From the NCBI GenBank assembly GCA_964637655.1, contig CAZWUZ010000153.1, positions 1-9,334 of the forward strand: 9,334 nucleotides of DNA, in the 5' to 3' direction. Source of the DNA: CAZWUZ01 sp964637655 [NCBI: uncultured bacterium] (lineage in GTDB: Bacteria > DAOPZR01). This document shows, one piece after another, positions 5,913-9,334 of the stretch. A program made the position numbers and the translations under genes. The notes beneath the pieces are model-generated. The model was not told where the DNA came from and searched no databases. It saw only the letters and a program-made list of their open reading frames with translations. The first letter of the stretch is position 1; each line of letters opens with the position of its first letter.

Positions 5913-8900
5913 TTATTCCGCGTCGTCAGTATCGTCCTTCAGGCGCGGCTCGGTATACTCCGCCGTGCGGATTTCCCCCTGGTCGTAGACAAAGGTCGTA
6001 CGCTGCACGGTGCTTTCGATGTTCAGTGTCGCATTGCGGATAACCAGGTGGCAGCCCGGGTGGACAAACTGCGAGGCGCTGATCGTCCCCTCGCGCTTCT
6101 CCGCCAGCTTCGCCTGCAGCACCTGCAACTGCTGTTCCGCCTTGTAGACCCGCTGCTGCAGGTTGGCGGCCGCCCCCTGCAGCTGCTGCAGCAGCGTTTC
6201 CTTCTCAGGTGGCAGCGTCCCCGCCTTCCGCTTCACCTCGAGCAGCACTTTCAGGCCGAGGCGCACCTTGTGCGCATGCGCCGCGTAGTCCTGCAGCGTT
6301 TTTTCCAGTTCCGCCGCCTGCTGGCGCAGGTGCGGGTCGAGCCCGACCTCAATAACGGTCTTTGTCGCCACCGCCGTGCCGAGTTCCTTGGCGTGCACCG
6401 CGCGCCCGGCGCGCACCGTGCCGCCGATGATGACCCCCTTCTTCCCCGCGTGACAGGTGACCGCACGCCCGGCGCCGACGGTGCTGTGCATGATGGTCTC
6501 CTGCACCACCACGTCGCGTCCCGCCTGCAGGTGCGCCGCCTCGACGAACCGCGCACGGATGTCCCCGCCCGCCTGCACGCGGCTGTGCTCGTCGCCGATG
6601 ATGCCCCCGCCGATAATGATGTTGCCCTCCGCCTCGAGGGTCGCCTTCTCGACGTCGCCGGCCATGATATTGCCGGCGGCGCGCACGCTGAACCCCTGGC
6701 GCACCGTTCCCTTGACCATCACCGCGCCGAGGAAATTGATGTTGCCGGTGGAGAAGTCGACGTCGCCGCTGACCAGGTGCACCGGCTCGACGCGCAGCAC
6801 GCGCCCGATGAGCACCACCTGCCCGTCCGCGGTGGCCGTCACTTCGCGCCCGTCCGGTGTGACCGCAACATTGCGCCCGAAGGTGTACTGCGCGTCGCGT
6901 GCCGGTTTGACCGGCACCTCCTTGTTGTACACGTCGATGCCCGGGGTGCCCGGCACCGGCGCATGGCGCAGGGCGATCACCTGGCCCGCGGTAACGCTCT
7001 CGAGCAGGTTCATCTCATGGAAATCGACCTGCCCGCTGTCGTCCTCGGCCAGTTTCGCCTTGCTGTCGCCGAGGTTGACCTTGAATTCCAGGCGCCCGTC
7101 CTGCGCCGGCTGCGCGGGGAGTCCCTGCGCCACCACCACCGGCGTCCCGTACGTCCCCTCCGCAAATATCTTCTGGATGGACGCGAGGTCGCAGCGCGTG
7201 AGGCCCTGCTCCGCCAGCGCCTCGACCAGTTCCTCCGCCGTCGTTGCCCGCCCGAGCGGTTTGGCCGCCTGCACCGTCACCGTGCAGGTCATTTTGTCCG
7301 GTGACACCGTAATGCTGAACGAACCGTCAAGGTCGGGTTCCGGCTGCCGCGGCCCGATCACCGTCTCCGCGCCCGTCGCCTGCCGCACCGTTTCCGCCAG
7401 CAGTTTCATATCGAGCCCGCTGCGGTAGCGGCGCTTGTCCAGTTCCGCGCGCACGGCATCAGGCGTAACTTTCACCCCGTCGCCTTTCGCCGGGTAGACG
7501 ATGAGCACCAGCCCCTGGTCGCTGTTGGTGAGTACAAAGCGCCCGTTTTCCTTTTCGTCGAGCCGGGCGAACGCGGCCGCCGGCGACGCCTGGTCGTCTT
7601 TCGCCGCCCTGATGCTGACGCGCAGGATGTACGGCTTGTGTCCGACCCCGAACATCCCCTTGCTCATCTCCTGGACGACCTTGTGCTGCAGGCGTTCGGG
7701 CGGCTCCCCCAGCAGTTTCGCCGCCTCCTGCAGTCCCGCCGCGATGCTCTCGCAGGTGACCTCGACGCTGGTACGCCGCGGACCCGGCGCATACTTGCGT
7801 TCGAGCGCGGCGGGATTGTCGCCCGCCACCGTCTGCACCACCACGAAAATCTTCGGTCCCGCCGGTACCGGGGCGCCTTTTTTCCCTGCGGCCGCCGGTG
7901 CCGGGTCAGGAAGCGCGAAGACCAGCACCTGGTCGGCCGGCAGCCCGAGGAAATGCGCTCCCTGCCGTCCCGCTGCCGCCGTGTCCGTCGCCGTCAGGCG
8001 GATGACCTTGCGCGTGCGGGTGAGTTTGGCCGCGTGTTCTTCGAGATTGACCGCGACGTGGTCGGCCGCGGGCGCCACTGCCAGCGCACTGCGTCGTTTC
8101 ACTTTCGGCTCGCGGTAGACCTCGGCGACCACGCGCCCTTCCTTTTCCATGAAGCAGGGTCGCTTTTCCTCCTTGCCGACGGCGGTCGGATCGCTCCGCC
8201 CGATGACCATTTTCACCCCGGGATAGGCGCTGCCGGCGACATTGACCATGCCGCTGTGCGCCGCCGCCAGCGCCGTGGTCAGGCGCTTTTCCTGCGCCTG
8301 CAGGCGCTGCAGGAGATCCCCCGCCTTCTTCTTGGCCGCGAGCTGCTGTTCGAGCATCGCCTTGCCTTCGTCGGTGAGCGTCCCGGCCGCCTTGCGCGTG
8401 ATCAGCCCGGCCACCGCCTGCGTCACCGCGTCCAGCTGCTCTTTGGCCAGCGCGCTGTCGCGGCGCACCTGTTCGAGCGCCTCCTTGTCGGAGCCGCGCG
8501 CGCCCACCAGCACGCTGGTCTCTACCCCGGCCGTGGTCCCCAGGTCGCGACAGTTTATTTCCTCGCCCGCCTGCAGCGTACCGCCGGCGATAACCCCTTT
8601 GTCACCCGTGCAGACAATACGCGCCCCCGCACTGACGCGGCTGTGCAGGATGGCCTCGTCGACGATGATATTGTTCTCCGCCTCGAGCGCGGCATTCTCG
8701 ACGAACCCGGCATAGATATCATTGCCGGCACTCACCCGCCCCTGGCTGCCCCCGAGAATGCCCTTGCGCACGATGACGCTGCCGCCCGCCACCAGCGTGG
8801 TGCGCCCGACCGTGCCGCCGACGATGATGTCGCCATCCGCCTGCAGCACCAGCCCGTCCGCGACGTTGCCGGCCACCATGATGCTCCCCGGCGTGACGAT

Positions 8901-9334
8901 GTTCCCCGTCTGTACCGTCAGATCACCGTCGATGTGCCGGATGGGGGAAACCGCGACATGGTCGCCGGCCCAGCAGACGATACCGTCGACCGCGGCGAAA
9001 AGTCGACGGCCGCCGTCGCCGCAGAGCACCTGCTCACCCGGAGTAAAAAAGACGTCGCCGTCTTCGCCCGCCGCCAGCGATGCGGCGAGCAGCTGCCCGG
9101 CCCGCACCGACAGGTCGCCCACCTCGCCACCCGCGAGCAGCGCGCGCAGTTCCTTGAGCGTGAGTTCACGTTCGCGCTGCCAGGGCCAGGTATAGAGGCG
9201 CGTGCCGGTGCCGTCCGCCGGTGCCATCGCCTGGTCCGGCGCCGCCGCGGCGGCCGCCGGCTCCGCGGCGGGCGCCTTCCCCGTGGCGGCCGTCACCTGC
9301 TCATCCGTCAGTTTGAGCAGCGTCACCGGCTCGC
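5913..9334 (-). CDS. Large FapA/DUF342-family protein with two FapA cores and a central Jag_N domain (5' end possibly outside the window)
   Basis: Residues are numbered from the first visible in-frame start, GTG at 9326, giving 1137 aa. Ala/Pro-rich linker about 15-40; short FapA_N-like lead-in 45-120; right-handed beta-helix of Gly-rich repeats (GNIV, GDIIVGG, GNDIYAGFVE) 130-275; coiled coil 279-355; closing strands to about 410. Next are a degenerate Jag_N-like unit 438-500, a clear Jag_N unit 517-574 ending KGMFGVGHKPYILRVSIR, and two alpha/beta FapA_N-like units (593-656, 668-724). A full second FapA core follows: beta-helix 850-995, coiled coil 1000-1078, closing strands to 1130. FapA proteins are usually much shorter, with one core. 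They are thought to be cytoplasmic scaffolds; the name comes from a Vibrio flagellar-assembly phenotype, and no flagellar gene is present here. Jag_N occurs in the RNA-binding protein KhpB/Jag, but the KH and R3H domains are absent. No signal peptide or membrane segment is visible. The frame stays open (Glu-Pro codons) before the GTG and no ribosome binding site is visible there, so the true start may be upstream. Family call firm; function unknown. Confidence 0.9.
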   Translation of the reverse strand, partial: EPVTLLKLTDEQVTAATGKAPAAEPAAAAAAPDQAMAPADGTGTRLYTWPWQRERELTLKELRALLAGGEVGDLSVRAGQLLAASLAAGEDGDVFFTPGEQVLCGDGGRRLFAAVDGIVCWAGDHVAVSPIRHIDGDLTVQTGNIVTPGSIMVAGNVADGLVLQADGDIIVGGTVGRTTLVAGGSVIVRKGILGGSQGRVSAGNDIYAGFVENAALEAENNIIVDEAILHSRVSAGARIVCTGDKGVIAGGTLQAGEEINCRDLGTTAGVETSVLVGARGSDKEALEQVRRDSALAKEQLDAVTQAVAGLITRKAAGTLTDEGKAMLEQQLAAKKKAGDLLQRLQAQEKRLTTALAAAHSGMVNVAGSAYPGVKMVIGRSDPTAVGKEEKRPCFMEKEGRVVAEVYREPKVKRRSALAVAPAADHVAVNLEEHAAKLTRTRKVIRLTATDTAAAGRQGAHFLGLPADQVLVFALPDPAPAAAGKKGAPVPAGPKIFVVVQTVAGDNPAALERKYAPGPRRTSVEVTCESIAAGLQEAAKLLGEPPERLQHKVVQEMSKGMFGVGHKPYILRVSIRAAKDDQASPAAAFARLDEKENGRFVLTNSDQGLVLIVYPAKGDGVKVTPDAVRAELDKRRYRSGLDMKLLAETVRQATGAETVIGPRQPEPDLDGSFSITVSPDKMTCTVTVQAAKPLGRATTAEELVEALAEQGLTRCDLASIQKIFAEGTYGTPVVVAQGLPAQPAQDGRLEFKVNLGDSKAKLAEDDSGQVDFHEMNLLESVTAGQVIALRHAPVPGTPGIDVYNKEVPVKPARDAQYTFGRNVAVTPDGREVTATADGQVVLIGRVLRVEPVHLVSGDVDFSTGNINFLGAVMVKGTVRQGFSVRAAGNIMAGDVEKATLEAEGNIIIGGGIIGDEHSRVQAGGDIRARFVEAAHLQAGRDVVVQETIMHSTVGAGRAVTCHAGKKGVIIGGTVRAGRAVHAKELGTAVATKTVIEVGLDPHLRQQAAELEKTLQDYAAHAHKVRLGLKVLLEVKRKAGTLPPEKETLLQQLQGAAANLQQRVYKAEQQLQVLQAKLAEKREGTISASQFVHPGCHLVIRNATLNIESTVQRTTFVYDQGEIRTAEYTEPRLKDDTDDAE

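Noticed and set aside
5055-7304. Long plus-strand open frame (749 codons) opposite ade and the FapA-like gene
   Set aside because: It has a His/Arg-rich composition with no recognisable motif, spans the junction of two well-supported minus-strand genes, and is the expected result of G+C-rich codon use on the other strand.
6342-8939. DNA-level direct repeat between the two FapA beta-helix regions
   Set aside because: The similarity is at protein level only; I saw no long identical nucleotide runs, so this is an old duplication and not a recent DNA repeat.

Overview
The window is a compact, G+C-rich (about two thirds by eye) stretch of bacterial chromosome in which every supported gene lies on the minus strand. 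Read in the direction of transcription (high to low coordinates), the order is: a very large FapA/DUF342-family protein with Jag_N-like domains, adenine deaminase (ade), lipid-A-disaccharide synthase (lpxB), a lipid A flippase-type ABC transporter (msbA), Kdo transferase (waaA/kdtA), and the first codons of one more overlapping reading frame that leaves the window at base 1. Lipid A and Kdo genes mean an outer-membrane (Gram-negative) organism. The base composition, gene order and Jag/FapA protein would fit a member of the PVC group (Lentisphaerota/Kiritimatiellota-like), but this is a low-confidence guess that a protein search should replace.

The layout is that of one operon. The gaps are 18 nt (fapA-like to ade, with a good AAGGAG ribosome binding site) and 1 nt (ade to lpxB). 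After that come 4-nt stop/start overlaps (ATGA at lpxB/msbA, GTGA at msbA/waaA), and waaA overlaps the next frame as well. There is no intergenic stretch long enough for an internal promoter or terminator, so any promoter lies beyond base 9334 and any terminator before base 1. No tRNA, rRNA, mobile element, CRISPR or DNA-level repeat was seen, and no gene-free stretch exceeds 18 nt.

lpxB, msbA and waaA are consecutive parts of one pathway: LpxB makes the tetra-acyl disaccharide 1-phosphate, WaaA adds Kdo to the 4'-phosphorylated lipid A precursor, and MsbA flips the core-lipid A across the inner membrane. The missing step between LpxB and WaaA is the LpxK 4'-kinase, a reasonable guess for the gene just beyond base 1. 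Adenine deaminase (adenine to hypoxanthine, purine salvage) is not part of this pathway; it looks like a passenger in the operon.

The least ordinary item is the 1137-residue FapA-like protein. Nearly every module appears twice: two beta-helix/coiled-coil FapA cores, two Jag_N-like units (one classical, one degenerate) and two alpha/beta FapA_N-like units. Its reading frame is open to the window edge, so its true N-terminus may be missing.
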